A stretch of DNA of 64,000 nt from Desulfolutivibrio sulfodismutans DSM 3696 (lineage in GTDB: Bacteria > Desulfobacterota > Desulfovibrionia > Desulfovibrionales > Desulfovibrionaceae): NCBI RefSeq assembly GCF_013376455.1, contig NZ_CP045504.1, positions 3,121,001-3,185,000 on the forward strand, written 5' to 3'. Numbering within the stretch: position 1 is the first letter of the stretch; each line of letters opens with the position of its first letter. Of this stretch, positions 61,704 through 64,000 are shown piece by piece. Under the pieces are notes generated by a model. The model ran no database searches, was not told the DNA's origin, and worked only from the letters and a program-made list of their open reading frames with translations. The translations under genes and the position numbers were made by a program.

Positions 61704-62393
61704 ATGCCTGGAATCGACAAAAAAGCGGCCGTGGCCGGGATGGAGATGTTTGCCGGACTTGCCCCGGACAAGATCGCGGAGCTTGCGGCCGTGGCCGAGG
61801 TGAGGCGGCGGGAGCGGGGGCGGGTGATCTTCCGGGCCGGGGAGGCGGCCGACGGCTTCTACAGCGTGGCCTCGGGCAAGGTGCGCATCTACCGCTCCTC
61901 GCCGTCGGGCAAGGAGCACATCCTGCATGTGTTCGGCCCGGGCGCGGCCTTTGCCGAGGTGGTGGTGTTCCAGGGCGGGGTGTTCCCGGCCGACGCCCAG
62001 GCCTTGGAGGACAGCGAGCTTTTATTTTTTCCGCGCCGGGGCTTTGCGGCGCTTTTACGCGACGATCCGGAACTGGCCATGTCCATGCTGGCCTTGCTCT
62101 CCGCCCGCCTGCGGTTTTTCGTCCAAAAGATCGAGGAGTTGAGTCTCAAGGAGGTGCCTGCCAGGCTGGCCGCCCACCTGCTTTTGCTGCATTCGGCCCA
62201 AAAGAAGATGCGCCTGGACCTGGAGCTGCCCAAGGGACAGTTGGCCGGATACCTGGGTACGATCCCGGAGACCCTGTCCCGGGTGCTGCGCAAGATGGCC
62301 GACGACGGGCTCATCGTTCTGGACGGGCAGGCGGTGGTGCTGCGTGACGTGGAGCGGCTGGAGGAACTGGCCTCGGGGCAAAAAAACCTGTAG
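61704..62393 (+). CDS. hcpR: Crp/Fnr-family regulator, HcpR type
   Basis: The 229-residue protein has an N-terminal cNMP-like sensory barrel (IFRAGEAADGFYSVASGKVR, GKEHILHVFGPGAAFAEVVV) and a C-terminal winged helix (LPKGQLAGYLGTIPETLSRV, LRKMADDGLIVLDG). No Fnr-type N-terminal Cys cluster is present, in line with heme- or ligand-based HcpR proteins. Its neighbours and the two matching palindromes make HcpR the best name. It should respond to nitric oxide or nitrite and control hcp and the reductase operon. Confidence 0.85.
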   Translation: MPGIDKKAAVAGMEMFAGLAPDKIAELAAVAEVRRRERGRVIFRAGEAADGFYSVASGKVRIYRSSPSGKEHILHVFGPGAAFAEVVVFQGGVFPADAQALEDSELLFFPRRGFAALLRDDPELAMSMLALLSARLRFFVQKIEELSLKEVPARLAAHLLLLHSAQKKMRLDLELPKGQLAGYLGTIPETLSRVLRKMADDGLIVLDGQAVVLRDVERLEELASGQKNL

Positions 62394-62405
62394 CCGGGCC
62401 GTCGG

Positions 62406-64000
<1,595 letters not shown>

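Overview
The window reads as chromosomal DNA of a GC-rich sulfate-reducing bacterium of the Desulfovibrio group (Desulfovibrionaceae). This is inferred from gene content: a hybrid cluster protein with a Crp/Fnr regulator of HcpR type, an aldehyde:ferredoxin oxidoreductase, many [4Fe-4S] proteins, a mannose-type PTS remnant and a small siroheme-type reductase. Codon use is strongly GC-biased. No tRNA, rRNA or CRISPR array was recognised.

Region 1 (1-20,150) is a minus-strand block of 22 tightly packed, mostly overlapping genes for a tailed-phage-like particle. In transcription order they are a zinc-ribbon protein, a P22-like portal, an FmdB-like zinc ribbon, a small protein, a probable scaffold, the probable major capsid protein, a head-surface candidate, an adaptor, a propeller-like protein and then a long tail/fibre series that includes a transglutaminase-like protein. 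No terminase, integrase, repressor, replication, lysis or tape-measure gene is visible. The block lies downstream of recA-alaS and is cut off from alaS by two tandem terminators. Its far end abuts a GlcF/LutA-like iron-sulfur protein. Two divergent copies of a ~109-nt element, each with a hairpin whose two arms changed together, lie in opposite orientation at 6-114 and 11953-12060.

Region 2 (20,150-30,600) is housekeeping: alaS, recA, corA, secF-tatC (TatC has a repetitive N-terminal extension), a secreted small protein, a His-rich octapeptide-repeat protein with a clear promoter, and a divergent AraC regulator/MFS pair. Region 3 (30,600-34,900) looks lower in GC. It holds a putatively Fur-controlled DUF4198 protein and a tetR-ABC1 kinase-pyridoxamine oxidase operon. 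A 3' fragment of a GlcD gene lies on one side of that operon and the intact glcD on the other.

Region 4 (34,900-49,700) holds glcD-smpB, ptsI-HPr-IID of a mannose-type PTS without IIA/IIB/IIC, a tiny membrane protein, an AOR/class II aldolase/GGCT operon, an unknown acidic protein, a response regulator-TPR protein and a DUF1800-DUF1501 pair. Region 5 (49,900-64,000) holds secreted and TPR proteins and a flavin-enzyme cluster divergent from an HxlR regulator. It continues with a diguanylate cyclase, a cupin, and a nitrosative-stress locus: ferredoxin-hcp, and a polyferredoxin/small siroheme reductase operon divergent from hcpR. Near-identical palindromes lie upstream of hcp and between hcpR and the reductase operon. 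A hybrid histidine kinase runs off the right edge. A mosaic three-hairpin intergenic repeat occurs twice after gene ends, with a shorter relative at a third site.
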